Of a DNA stretch of 64,000 nucleotides, positions 1 to 11,061 are shown one piece after another (within the stretch, counting starts at the first letter, position 1; every line of letters begins with the position of its first letter). Location of the stretch: positions 79,408,992 through 79,472,991 of the forward strand of contig NC_079498.1 in NCBI RefSeq assembly GCF_030052815.1, in the 5' to 3' direction. The translations under genes and the position numbers were made by a program. The notes beneath the pieces are model-generated. The model made no database searches and was not told the DNA's origin. It worked only from the letters and a program-made list of their open reading frames with translations. This stretch comes from Hevea brasiliensis. Lineage: Eukaryota > Streptophyta > Magnoliopsida > Malpighiales > Euphorbiaceae.

Positions 1-1684
1 CAATAAAGTGACCAATGGAACAGTGCAACTTAGGACTCCAAAACTGAAATTTACCAAATTTGCCTAAAAGACTTAGAATTTGAGAAAATGACCAAAACCA
101 ACAAGTTTAGTGACCAAAATGTGGTATGTGGGTGAAGTTAGAATTTCCATACCTATTAAGCTTTAGAAAGTCAATAATTTGACTTTAATAGTATAGTGAA
201 TAGTAACCCAAAACACAAAATTTTAAGAACATCGAATTTAGCACGTTAGAGCTAGGTAAAAGTGAAGTTAAATTTATTATTGGATTTATGCTAAGTTATG
301 GTGCTGAAACACTATGAAATTGTGTGTTTCAGTGGAAAAGAATACTGGGACAGAACCCGAGGAGTCGAGTCAAGGACAACAGACGACTCGTTTGAGGTTT
401 GTGCACAACGTATACTTTTTATAATCATCTTTTGCATACTGTTTTGAATAATACGAAATATTGGATGATGGCATTTTTATGATATTTGACTTAAATTGTT
501 GAAAGTTATTATGCTTATTGAAATGACAATGTTTAGCAAAATGTAAAATAAGTTTTGAAACCACAGTGTTATGACCATATATTTGAACACCTCACTAGCG
601 CGACTAGTGGGGGTAATGAGTTTTGAATTTTGATTCCTTCTCTGGAGAAGTGTTGAGGTGTGCCAGTAGAAGAGGATGTGAATGGATATCCATATATTTG
701 AGCTAGCTAGCCTTGTGATGTAATTTCTCTTTAGCCTATGGCTATTGAGATTCTATTTGTTTCGAATGGCATGATCTAACTGTGGGTTTTATGAAATGTG
801 TTTTTATACTTCGAAATGAACTTGGTTTGCATTAAAATTTCATAATTTATGTTTTGTATTTAATGCTCATGTTTAGTCAAATTTTTGAATAAATGTGATT
901 ATATTCTGCATAAAGATTATTTTAGTATGTTGTGCACCACTGAGTCCTAGTACTCAGCGATGGCTTCTATTGCCGCATGAGATCTGAGGCTAGAGGAAGC
1001 GGTGGTAATTTCTTTGAGGTGTGAAGAGTTATCAGCTTAAAGTCATCGGGTATAATTTATACCCTATTTGTAAATATTTCTTTTCATGTATGTATTGCAT
1101 ATAAATGTATGGACGTGCAAATGGGTCTTGAGCAACTTGTACAAAAATTTGCATGAAGTTTGTAATAAAGTTTAGTTTGTATTTCTTTTGATGTAAATTT
1201 TGTAAGAATGTATATAAATTGTTTTGTCTCTAATGAAATATGAGTACAACTATTTTATTTAATTTAAATGAAATGTATTGCTAGTATGTTGAGGATTATT
1301 GAATTTTGAACTTGAGAAATTTATTAAAATGATTGTGAAATTGATTGAGTTTGATTGTGAAATCGAAGTAGTGGTTGAGAAAAATTTTTAGAAGTGCTTT
1401 TTACAGGTATTTGAAGAACTGGTTTCTCAAAATACAGACAGAACTCTGTCAAAATTTTTATAAAATTTGCGGAAAACTAAAATGGACCAAAAATATTAAC
1501 CAGATTTACTTTTAATCATATGTTTTAAATACCTTTTGGAAAATGCTCACCACTTGTCAAAAGTAAGAAAATTGTTTAAAATCCCTTGTAGGATACTTAA
1601 TGAGTTATCGGTAGGTGAACTTCGGTAGTTCATTAGGTGTTCTACGGGATCATGTTATGCCTTACAGAGGGGTAAGGTGTGACT
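1..1684 (+). mobile_element. 3' part of a family-alpha gypsy LTR (S1)
   Basis: This is non-coding sequence collinear with the second half of the LTRs at 1910-5336 and 46628-50159. Shared landmarks are the GTGTTTCAGTGG block near 325, the CACTAG..CTAGTG inverted repeat near 595, the stem-loop at 940-957, AATAAA at 1164-1169 and the terminal GGGGTAAGGTGTGAC. It stops exactly at the LTR terminus and abuts integrase coding sequence, which fits an insertion (solo LTR or element) better than a random deletion. The terminal CA has become CT. Its left end and left target duplication lie outside the window. Confidence 0.8.
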
Positions 1685-1909
1685 TTCCTTTTGCTATGCA
1701 CCCTGGTGGAACTAAAATGTACAGAGAGTTAGAAGAGCATTACTGGTGGATGGGTATGAAAGGGATATAGCTGATTTTGTCTTCAAATGCCTAACTTGTC
1801 AGCAAGTAAAGGCAGAACATCAAGTACCAGTTGGTTTGTTACATCCATTGCCAGTACAAGAGTGGAAATGGGAACAGATAACTATGGATTTTGTGATGGG
1901 ACTTCCAAG
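1685..1909 (+). pseudogene. Integrase N-terminal fragment of old gypsy element E1
   Basis: Frame 1746-1909 encodes the end of the integrase HHCC zinc finger (CLTCQQVKAEHQV) and the start of the catalytic core (WKWEQITMDFVMGLPS). The histidine half, with an MHPGG-like stretch, lies just upstream near 1695-1715. The same segment is present in element E at about 53758-53980. The gene is cut on the left by LTR S1 and on the right by solo LTR S2, and resumes at 5337. Integrase would join element cDNA to chromosomal DNA in the nucleus; this copy is dead. Confidence 0.85.
1905..1909. repeat. Target-site duplication CCAAG of S2 (partner 5337-5341)
   Basis: CCAAG directly precedes the LTR start TGTAACAC at 1910 and directly follows its end TGTGACA at 5336. 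A 5-bp duplication is normal for gypsy integration. Joining the flanks across one copy restores the integrase reading frame seen in element E. Confidence 0.92.
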
Positions 1910-4900
1910 TGTAACACCCCTATTGACATAGCCTGGTATATTTCACTATTCCAGTGACCGGTGTCAGTTCAGATAATTAAGGGGATTAGAATCACATCTA
2001 AGACAACTAGATAAACCCTGAACACAAATAATTAGTAATTATCAATTAGTTAAGTATAAATAAGAAAAACAGAACATAAAAGGTTAAATGAGCCGAGAGT
2101 CACAGCGATGGGTGACCTTCTCGGGAAGGATTGCGAGGCCGATTTAAACTCGAATTTAAAACTGTAAAATATGACGCTGCGGTCCCTAGGACTATTGCGA
2201 ACACAGTGGAAAAGAGAAAATCATGAAAATGAATTGTTAAGCCGGTCAAATAATTAGGTCAGTGATCCGGAAGAAATATCAAATAACTAGCAAACCAGAT
2301 CGAACCAGCTAGGGGCAATTTGGTCAATTCACCCCTAGAGCTGACTCCTGACCTAACTGTCTAATAAAATCAGAGAAAACAAAATTTCAGGATCAAGAAT
2401 TTAATTAAAGAACTATGGAAAAATAAATGAAAAAAAAAAAGAAAAAGAAAAAAGGTTAAAAAAGGTTATTACACCATGCATGATGCAATAAACCTAATAT
2501 TTAAATAATTGAAAATTTGGGGATAAATCTTAATAATTAAAAGACAAAATAAAAAGAAAAAAAAATTGGTTCTTCTTATTCATTTAAGCCGCCCCATATC
2601 TCCCTCTCTCACTTCTCTCTCTTTCCATTTTCCTCCTCCATTAAAGCTTAATTCTAAGCTTTTAAAACCCTCAAATTTCTATTAATTTCTCTAAATTATC
2701 AACATAAACCTAATCCTTGCACCTTGAAAAGTATAGAGGAGCAAGAAATAGAAAGCAATTTGGAGAAAAAGGGAGTTGGGGATCACTACACAAAGGTTAG
2801 TAATAAACTCTAATTTATTTCTTTGAATTTCATACAAATATGCTTTAATAAACTTAGAAATTGAAACAAATCAAAAGAAAACATGCTTGAAGGACCAAAC
2901 ATGAATTTCAGCCAGCCTTAGTTAGGGTTTGAAATGGGTGAATTTGATGCATTTGAATGGTTACTTAGGTTGAATTAAGTATGTAAACTATGGATAGATG
3001 TTTAGAATGCTTTAGGTTTGAATTTTATGAGTTAGGGTTTTTGGCACCTAGGGTTTTGGAGATAAAATTTTGAGAATTAGTCAAATGATGTGTTTGACCT
3101 TGCTTGAGTTGAAAAAAGGTCATGTATGACCAAGTGTGATGTGTAGGAAATGTTAGAACTAAATTGAAATTCGGATTGGATATGGTAATTATGCAGGCAA
3201 TTGGTGTGAGGCCAATTGGGAATGAAACTAGACATAAAATGGCACATTTTTCATTTAGGAATCATGCCCAGAAAGTGATCATAGCATAGTGAACAAATTG
3301 GCCAAATCCGGAATTGGGCACACTACTCTATACAAAAATGACTAAATGAATAGTATTTATTCATTTGGCCATAACATGGGCTAGGCAGGTCCAAATGACT
3401 TGAGTTTTGTGCATTAGAAAGGTATGACATAGTACTACAACTTTCATGAAGAACACAAATCCAAATTATACCATTAACCAAGTCATTTAGCTACCCAAAT
3501 TTGGTGACCTAAAACTGCCAGAACCAAGTTGGTGCCCAGAAAATCTGGGTTAGACCAATCCGGCCAGCCATGTTCAAATGGCTATAACTTGAGCTACAAA
3601 ACTCCAATTCGAGTGATTCGAAAAGATAAATAAAGTTAAGACAATAAGGAACAATTTCTATGAAGAAAACTTAGCCAAATTCTAACAGTAACATGACCAA
3701 TGGAATAATGCAAAACAGGACACCAAAATTGAAAATTTGAAATTTTGCCTAAAAGCCTTAAGTTTTGAGAAAACAACCAAAACCAACAAATTAGGTAACC
3801 AAAATGTGGTATGTGGGTGAAATTGGAATTCCCATACCTATTAAGCATTAAAAAGTCAACAAATTAACTTGAATAGTGTCATGAATAGTAACCCCGAAAT
3901 ATAAATTTTAAAGAACGTCAAGTTTAGCATATTAAAGCTAGGTATAAGTAGATTTGAATTCATTTTTGGATTTATGATAAATTATGATATTGAAACACAA
4001 TGAAATTGTATGTTTCAGTTGAAAAGAATACTGGGAAAGGACTCCAGGCAATGAGTCAAGGCCAAGAGGTGACTCGCATAAGGTTTGTGCACAACATAGA
4101 ATTTCTGTAAATTTTCTTTTGTACATTGTTTTGAATGAATTGAAATGTTTATTATGTTTTTAACTTAAATTGTTGAAAGGTTACTTGTTTGTGTTTGAAA
4201 TGGAAATAAATGTTTAGTAAATTATTAAGACAGTTTTGAAACCACAGTGTCATGATCATATATTTGAATGCCTCACTAGCATGACTAGTGATCATATATT
4301 TGAATTTGGATTCCTTCTCTGGCTGAATTTTTGAGGTGTGTGCCAGTAGTAGAAGAAAAAGAATGGGTTCCCACATATTTGAGCTAGCTAGCCTTGTGAT
4401 GTGACTTCTCATAAGCCTCTGGCTATTGAGATGATGATTATTTCGAATGGCATGATATAACTGTGTGTTTTTATGAAATTTTTTTTGAGACTTTCGAAAT
4501 AAAATTGTTTGGATTAAAATTTTATAAGTTATGTTTTGAATTTATTTCTCATGATCAGTTTAATTTTTGAATAAGTATGATTTAAATTTCGCATAAAGAT
4601 TATTTTAATATGTTGTGCACTACTGAGTCATAGTACTCAGCGATGGCTGTTATTGCTGCCGCAGATATAGAGACTAGAGGAGCAGCAGAGTGAGCTGCTA
4701 AGGATTGTGGAGCCACCTTCCCTGAAGTTCCATCGGTTATACCCTGATTGTAAAAATTATTTTGATGTATGTAAATGTATGTAAATGTAGGAAATGATCA
4801 TGAGTAGTTGTATAAAGTTTGTAATAAATTTTAGTTTGGATTTTTCTAATATAAATTGTTATATCTTTAATGAAATATGAATGAAAGTATTTTATTCTAA

Positions 4901-5336
4901 TTTGAATGAAATTACTTAGTATTATTTTGGATAATCTTTGAATTGGAAATTATTGCTTTGAATTTTGGAAATTGAGAAATGATGTTGAAATTGGTTGGGA
5001 TGGATGTTGATTTGATGAAGTTGATGAGATAAATCATTGGAAGTGCTTTTTTACAGGTATTTGAAAAACTGTTTTCTCAAAATATAGACAGCATTCTGTC
5101 AAAATTTTTATAAAATTTGCAAAAAAATAAAATGGGACAAAAATCTTAACTAGTTTTCAAACTCTAATTAAATGTTTTGATACCTATTAGAAAATGCTCA
5201 CCACTTATAAAAACTAAGAAAATTGTTTTAAAATCCCTTGTAGGGTACTTAATGAGTTATCGGTAGGTAAAGTTCGGTAGTTCATTATGTATTCTATGGG
5301 ATCATGTTATGCCTTACAGAGGGGTAAGGTGTGACA
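1910..5336 (+). mobile_element. Solo LTR S2, family alpha (3427 bp)
   Basis: It begins TGTAACACCC, ends GTGTGACA, and is flanked by CCAAG on both sides, with no internal element sequence. It therefore arose by recombination between the two LTRs of an element that had inserted into the E1 integrase gene. It contains an A-rich tract near 2425-2465, a CT-rich tract near 2600-2640, the 11-bp stem hairpin at 3342-3368, the stem-loop at 4623-4640 and an AATAAA signal near 4822. Short open frames inside it (for example on the minus strand at 3636-4412) resemble no known protein and differ between LTR copies. Confidence 0.92.
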
Positions 5337-6359
5337 CCAAGGACACAGAATAGTCATGATGCAGTATGGGTTATAGTTAACAGACTGACCAAGTCTGCTC
5401 ACTTTCTGCCGGTCTGGATGGACTATAGCCTAGAAAGATTGGCTAGATTGTGCATAGATGGGATTGTAAGATTGCATGGAGTGCCAGTATCAATTGTATC
5501 AGACAGAGATCCTAGCTTCACTTCTAGATTCTGGGGTAGTCTTCAGAGAGCCCTAGGAACTATATTGAACTTCAGCACAGCAATCCACCCACAAACAGAT
5601 GGCCAGTCTGAGAGGGTAATTCAGATATTAGAGGATATACTATGAGCATGTGTGATTGAGTTTGAAGGTAGTTGGGATGCACACTTGCCTTTGATTGAGT
5701 TTGCTTATAACAACAGCTACCAATCAAGCAATGGGATGCCTCCATATGAAGCTTTGTATGGCAAAAAGTGCAGAACTCCCCTATATTGGGATGAAGTAGG
5801 TGAAAGAAAGATGATTGGCCCAAAAATTGTTCAATAGACAGAGGAAAAGATCAGATTGATCATTGATCGACTCAAGGCTGCATCAGACCATCAGAAGTCC
5901 TATATTGATTTGAAAAGAAGAGATATTGAATATGCAGTAGGTGATAAGGTATTCCTCAAAGTTTCTCCTTGGAAAATGATTATGAGATTTGGCAGAAAGG
6001 GGAAACTGAGTCCTCGTTGCATTGGACCATGTGAGGTTCTGGAAAGAGTGGGTCCTTTGGCATATCGGTTGGCATTACCTCCAGAGCTAGAAAGGATACA
6101 CAGTGTCTTCCCTGTGTCCATGTTAAGGAGGTATAGATCTGACCTATCTCATGTTCTATTAGTTGAAGAGATTAAGATAAATCCAGACCTCTCATATGAA
6201 GAAGAACCCATAGAGATTCTGGCATATGAGATGAAGCAGCGAAGGAATAAACAAATACCCTTGGTTAAAGTGCTGTGGAACCATCATTCAGGCCAGGAAG
6301 CTATTTGGGAATGTGAAGAGGACATGAGGAGACAGCACCCATAGCTGTTCAGAGACTAA
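5337..6359 (+). pseudogene. Integrase core and chromodomain of old gypsy element E1
   Basis: One frame runs from 5337 to the terminal stop at 6357, broken by stops at 5643 (TGA), 5835 (TAG) and 6342 (TAG). The integrase core shows [23 protein letters not shown] and GQSERVIQ. The first catalytic aspartate of the DDE triad is Asn here, whereas elements E and M1 keep Asp (IVDRLTK). The GPY-like region is followed by a C-terminal chromodomain (about 6180-6344: EEEPIEILAYEMKQ..LVKVLWNHH), which marks a chromovirus and is thought in the family to direct integration into heterochromatin. Relatives have Arg or Gln at the three stops. Confidence 0.9.
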
Positions 6360-6390
6360 AATCAGGTAAAATTTCGAGATGAAATTTATT

Positions 6391-6403
6391 TTAAGGGGGG
6401 GAG
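6391..6403 (+). other. Polypurine tract of E1
   Basis: TTAAGGGGGGGAG lies 3 bp before the 3' LTR start TGTAACAC at 6407. It primes plus-strand DNA synthesis in LTR elements. Element E has the equivalent at 55040-55050. Confidence 0.85.
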
Positions 6404-6406
6404 AAT

Positions 6407-7974
6407 TGTAACACCCCTATGTTCGGTAGTGCGTTCTACTGTTCTAGTGACCAATGTCTGTCCGGACAGCTAAAATGCCTAGAACTACACTTAAATAATA
6501 GTAAGAAGATATAAAATAATGAAATACAATAGAGGAAAATACAAGAAAACAAAGGAAAAATAAGAGCAATGAAATGTAACTAAGTTAAACAAGCTAAAAA
6601 CCGTAGCGATGGGTGACCACACCGAGAAGTTGTGGCGTGGACTGTTGACTAGCCCTGGATCGCGGAGATCCCTGGGAAATATTTTTAAGACGTAAATAAA
6701 CATTTATTTAGGTATAATTGACTTAAAAAATGTTAAAGAAAAATTAATTAATTAGTACAAAAAAAAATAAGAAATTGAGAAACCGACAAAAATCAGTGTT
6801 ACCGAAAAATCGAGAATACAAACTGAATAGGGGCATTTTGGTCAATTGACACCCCAAGTTGCCTTTTGACCTAAATTTCCATTAAAAATAAATGATATTA
6901 AACTTTGAAAATGTCATAAAAAAAATTAAATTGTGGTACATAATATAAATGATGGAAGTTTGGTGCATAAAAATATAAATTATGAAACTTGGATTAATTT
7001 AATACTTTAACCAAACTTAGTGCTCCACTAAGTGAAGTTAATGGACATTAAAATACAAAAATCGTGGACAGAAACTTCATCTTCAACCTCTCACTTCAAA
7101 CCAGCCGAATTACTCTCCGAAGCTCTCATCCATGGCCGCCCACTTTCCAAGCTCAAAACAGGTCCAAATGACCTAAAATTTATACCGTTGGAAAGCTTAG
7201 ACATAGGGCTACATCTTTTGTAGAGATCACAAAACCTAGAAATGACCATAAGCAAGTCAAAATACTTGCACAAGTTCGGGTATAAAAACTGCCAGAATCG
7301 GAAATGACCTAAAAATGACCTAAGTTTGTCATTTTAGTGCAATCTGTCCAGCAATAGTAAAATGACCATAACTTGGTCTAGTAAACTCCAAATGACCTAA
7401 AATTTATGGCAAAAGTTCACTAAGACATAGACCTACAAGTTTGTAATTCTGACCAGAACCCAAAAACCGAGGGAACTAGGTCATCCGGCTAGGTCAAAAT
7501 AGCATACCAAAATCCGATAAATTGTAATAAAATGCAATACACTTGAAAATGAAATTAGTAACATATACCAACACAAAAGGACTATAAAATGTGATATATT
7601 AGTAACATTAAAATTTATTCTCCTAGAGTGCATCAAAGGTCAACATTATAGGTTGACTAATGAAAGTAATAGTATTAAATAAATTTAATTATTGAACCTT
7701 ATAGTTAGAAACAATTTAAATGAGTACTACAAGACTTTAAATTGTGTGTTTCAGTTAGCAAAGACTCAGGGAAGGAGAAAGAACCACTGAGTCAAGGCTA
7801 AAAGGCTATTCATCAGAGGTTTGTGCACAACAGTTATTTCTTTTGAATTTTCAATTGAAATAAATTATGACAATTTGTATGTTATTGTTTAAATTGTGAA
7901 AAAATTATTTGAATTGAATTTGATGGATACTTATTGCTTAAAAAATATTGTAAATGGTTTGAAACCACAGCTAT
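6407..7974 (+). mobile_element. 3' LTR of E1, left part
   Basis: It starts TGTAACACCCC immediately after the polypurine tract and carries the conserved 5' LTR block (TTCTACTGTTCTAGTGACC at about 6433-6451) and a GGCATTTTGGTCA motif near 6834. Two degenerate ~220-bp modules begin near 7150 and 7368. The LTR is interrupted at 7975 by minus-strand element M1 and resumes at 33654. The continuity shows in the GAAACCACAG..TATTTGA context shared with S1 and E LTRs. Confidence 0.85.
7970..7974. repeat. Target-site duplication GCTAT of M1 (partner 33649-33653)
   Basis: GCTAT precedes TGTAACACCCC at 7975 and follows GGATGTTACA at 33648. The two copies are 25.7 kb apart, bracketing M1 and the insertions nested in it. 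Confidence 0.9.
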
Positions 7975-10900
7975 TGTAACACCCCTCATCCGTCTACAGT
8001 ATAGCCGAGCACGGCGCGCCGGAGCACCTAGTCTGTGATTATCTCATTTCCTGAACTCAATTTGATTTTATGAAGTCCTTTATGTAAAATTCATATTACA
8101 CTGGTTCTATTTTCATACTTTAATGAAATCAGTGTTTCAAAAATGGTAATAAAAATCTGGCAAGGTGTCGTCTGTATTTCGAACAAACTGTCCTTCTAAA
8201 CCTGTAAAAAATAATTCAATATGATAATCTCAACCTTCCAAATTCTATTTCAGTCTCAAAATTTCATAGTTTCAAAATACAATCTATCATAATTTACATT
8301 TGTCCAAACACTCTCCATAAGAGTTTAATATGTACAATTTATTACAAACCTTAAAGTTTTAGAATATACAAAATTACATAACAAAATGTTAAAATACAAC
8401 TGATAGTCATTACACAAGATCCTAAGTCCTACCATGTATGCAGTGTAGTGCAGATGACTCTGGACTCCTGTGCAGACCTGATGTCTCACCCGGTCGTAGG
8501 TCTGCTGTGCTCCCCAGCTATGTCTCCAATACCTACGCTTTACAAAAGCAACGCGCTAAGCAATTTTGCTTAGTGGTAACAAATATAAAGAAATATACAC
8601 TAAAATAAAGTAAATGAATTGTTTATGAATTTATACATTGATATTCTTTATAGTTGTTGATTCTACTTTTATTTGCTAACCTTTCATTTTTGCTAATTTT
8701 GGTGTTGCTGTATGTCAATAAACTGAATTTAGCTATTTCAATTTAATAATGCTTAAATTAACTGCCCGTGTAGCCTATATACTGACCAGACTGGATAAAC
8801 GGATATACTAACACTGGGCACCTAGTACCTCGAGCCGTCACAGCATCGGTCACAAAGTGTCTCCCGGTGTGAAAACAGTGTGGCCAAAAAGCCATATAGT
8901 CAATCTGGCAATAAGCCAAGTATAATAACACAATACGTATAGCCGTAGGCTATTAAAGTCACAGTGCTGCATAATATGCCGTAAAAACACAGTATGGCGT
9001 AAAGCCATTTACAGAACAGCTGTCAGAATCCTATTGGCATGCCAACCTATCCAAATTAGTCAACTAAGTGAACTAGGGCACATTACAAATTAATTGTTTA
9101 ATTCTTCATTTTTTTGAGTTTACTAGTTATCATGTAATTCACAAGTCAATGTAAATGTTGACCTTTTTAGGTACTATGGATAAGTTGATTCTAGCATCAA
9201 CATGTCATTATTTGTTATTCAATATGCTACCAATATAGTGCAATTTACCATTTGTACAAGTTGGCATTCATTGTCAAATTACTTCAAGCATCATTGTATG
9301 TAAATGTCAAATTTTCAGTTTTAGTATGCTAGATTGGTCTAGCTTAATGTCCTATTTCTCTTGGTTTTAAGCTTCTGGTCAAAGAAGAAAAATTATAGCT
9401 CTAAGTCTTATTGAAGTTTTGGAAAAATTTCAGATCATTTTGAGTTGTATAGACCAAGATATGGTCAATTTACTAAAGCTGGACAGATTGCACTTTTAGT
9501 GCAAAATTTGGTCAATTTTAAGTTACATTTAGTTCTGACAGTTTTGGTACTTGAACTTATGCAAGCTATTTGACTTGGTTCTGGCCATTTTTGGGCTTTG
9601 GTATCTTCATAATAATTATAGCTCTATGTCTAAGCTATCCATGGTAAAACTTTCATGTCATTTGGACCTGTTTTGAGTGAGTTATGGTCATCCTAATGAC
9701 TACTGTTCATATGGTCAAAAATCTGGGCTTGCACTTACCAATTCAGGATTTGGTCATTTTTAAGGTCAGTTTCTAGGCAAAATTTTGCCAATATTTCTAC
9801 ATGAAAGTTGGCCTATTTGGTGTCTAGTTTCACCCCCCATTGGCCTCATACCAATTGGGTTCATAGTTTTGCACTTATAACCTAATTTAGGTACTGCCAA
9901 CACACACAACCTGCATTTGAACATTACACTTTCAATATTGACAATCCTCCTCCTCCCAATACTTCAATATTTAATCATGGCACTTCTATATATATTGTAC
10001 ACAATTCCAGCAAGCATTTTGGGTAGAACACTCAAGTGCTCAATGCACACAATACACCATTAAAGTTCAACATTTACATCCACCGAAATCCAACATACCT
10101 CAATATCAATATTACACATATACTTCCATGACAACTACACATGCTGCCCACAATTTAACACCATCACATTTCATCAATAAATTACATAAACTCACATACA
10201 ATTTCATGATATTATAGGCTACCAAACATGGCAGTTTACCAAAGCATCAAAGTCCCATTTTCAAACCCTTAATTCAAGCACTAACATGCACATACTTGGA
10301 CATTAACCTACTGCAACTTCCATTTAAGTTAATCAACCTTAATTCCCATCCATTAGAGGTAAGAAAAACTCAAACACAACAAACTTTCATGGCAGCCAAA
10401 AATGGACAAGTTCATATCTCAATATTTTCTTCCTTTCTCTTCACCAAATTACTCACCTCAACCTAAACACAAAGTTTACTAAAGCAAGGGAGAGGATTTG
10501 GACACTTACCACTTGAGAGCTTCCCTAGAACTTCACCAAATCTTCTTTTTCTTGTTCCCAATATCTTCCCTAAGGTGAGTAGGCAAGCTTTAATGAAGGA
10601 TCCAAGTGGAAATGATAGCTTGATAATGGAGAGAGAGAGCTTTATGCATGGGCGGCAATGGAGCTTTCATGGAGGACAATTCGGCTGGTTGTTTGGGAGG
10701 AAGAAGATGGACTGAATTTCTGTCCACTTTGCTTTGTTTAAGTCCCTTAATTCATGGTTAGTGAAGCACTAAGGTATCCTTTATTATTTAATTATTCAAA
10801 GTTTCCTTATTTGCACATTTATCTCATTTCTTTCATTATTTACATAATGTATCACAATTTAATTTTTCATGATATTTTCAAAGTGTAATACCATTTATTT

Positions 10901-11061
10901 TTAATGGATATTGAGGTCAAAAGGCAACTCTAAGTGTCAAATGACCAAAATGCCCCACTTCGGGTTATATTCCCGATTTTTCGATAACACCGATTTTTGT
11001 CTGTTTCTCGATTTTTCATTTTTTTCTTTGTACTAATTTATTAATTTTTCTTTGATATTTC
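7975..11061 (-). repeat. M1 3' LTR, left segment
   Basis: Collinear with the M1 5' LTR at 30259-33340, with high identity by eye. It holds the stem-loop at 8556-8573, the cluster of short palindromes at about 8881-9044, and the 17-bp motif (minus-strand GGGCATTTTGGTCATTT) at 10939-10955. Copia C1 splits it after 11061. Nothing coding is seen. Confidence 0.92.
11057..11061. repeat. Target-site duplication ATTTC of C1 (partner 20579-20583)
   Basis: ATTTC precedes TGAAGGAACG at 11062 and follows ACTAACA at 20578. The uninterrupted site is visible in the sister LTR at about 33328-33345 (GAAATTTCTAGTGTT). Confidence 0.92.

Noticed and set aside
7032..7273. Overlapping frames on both strands in the E1 LTR that might be a small gene
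   Set aside because: They lie within a module-bearing LTR, have no recognisable domain and are not conserved in other LTRs.
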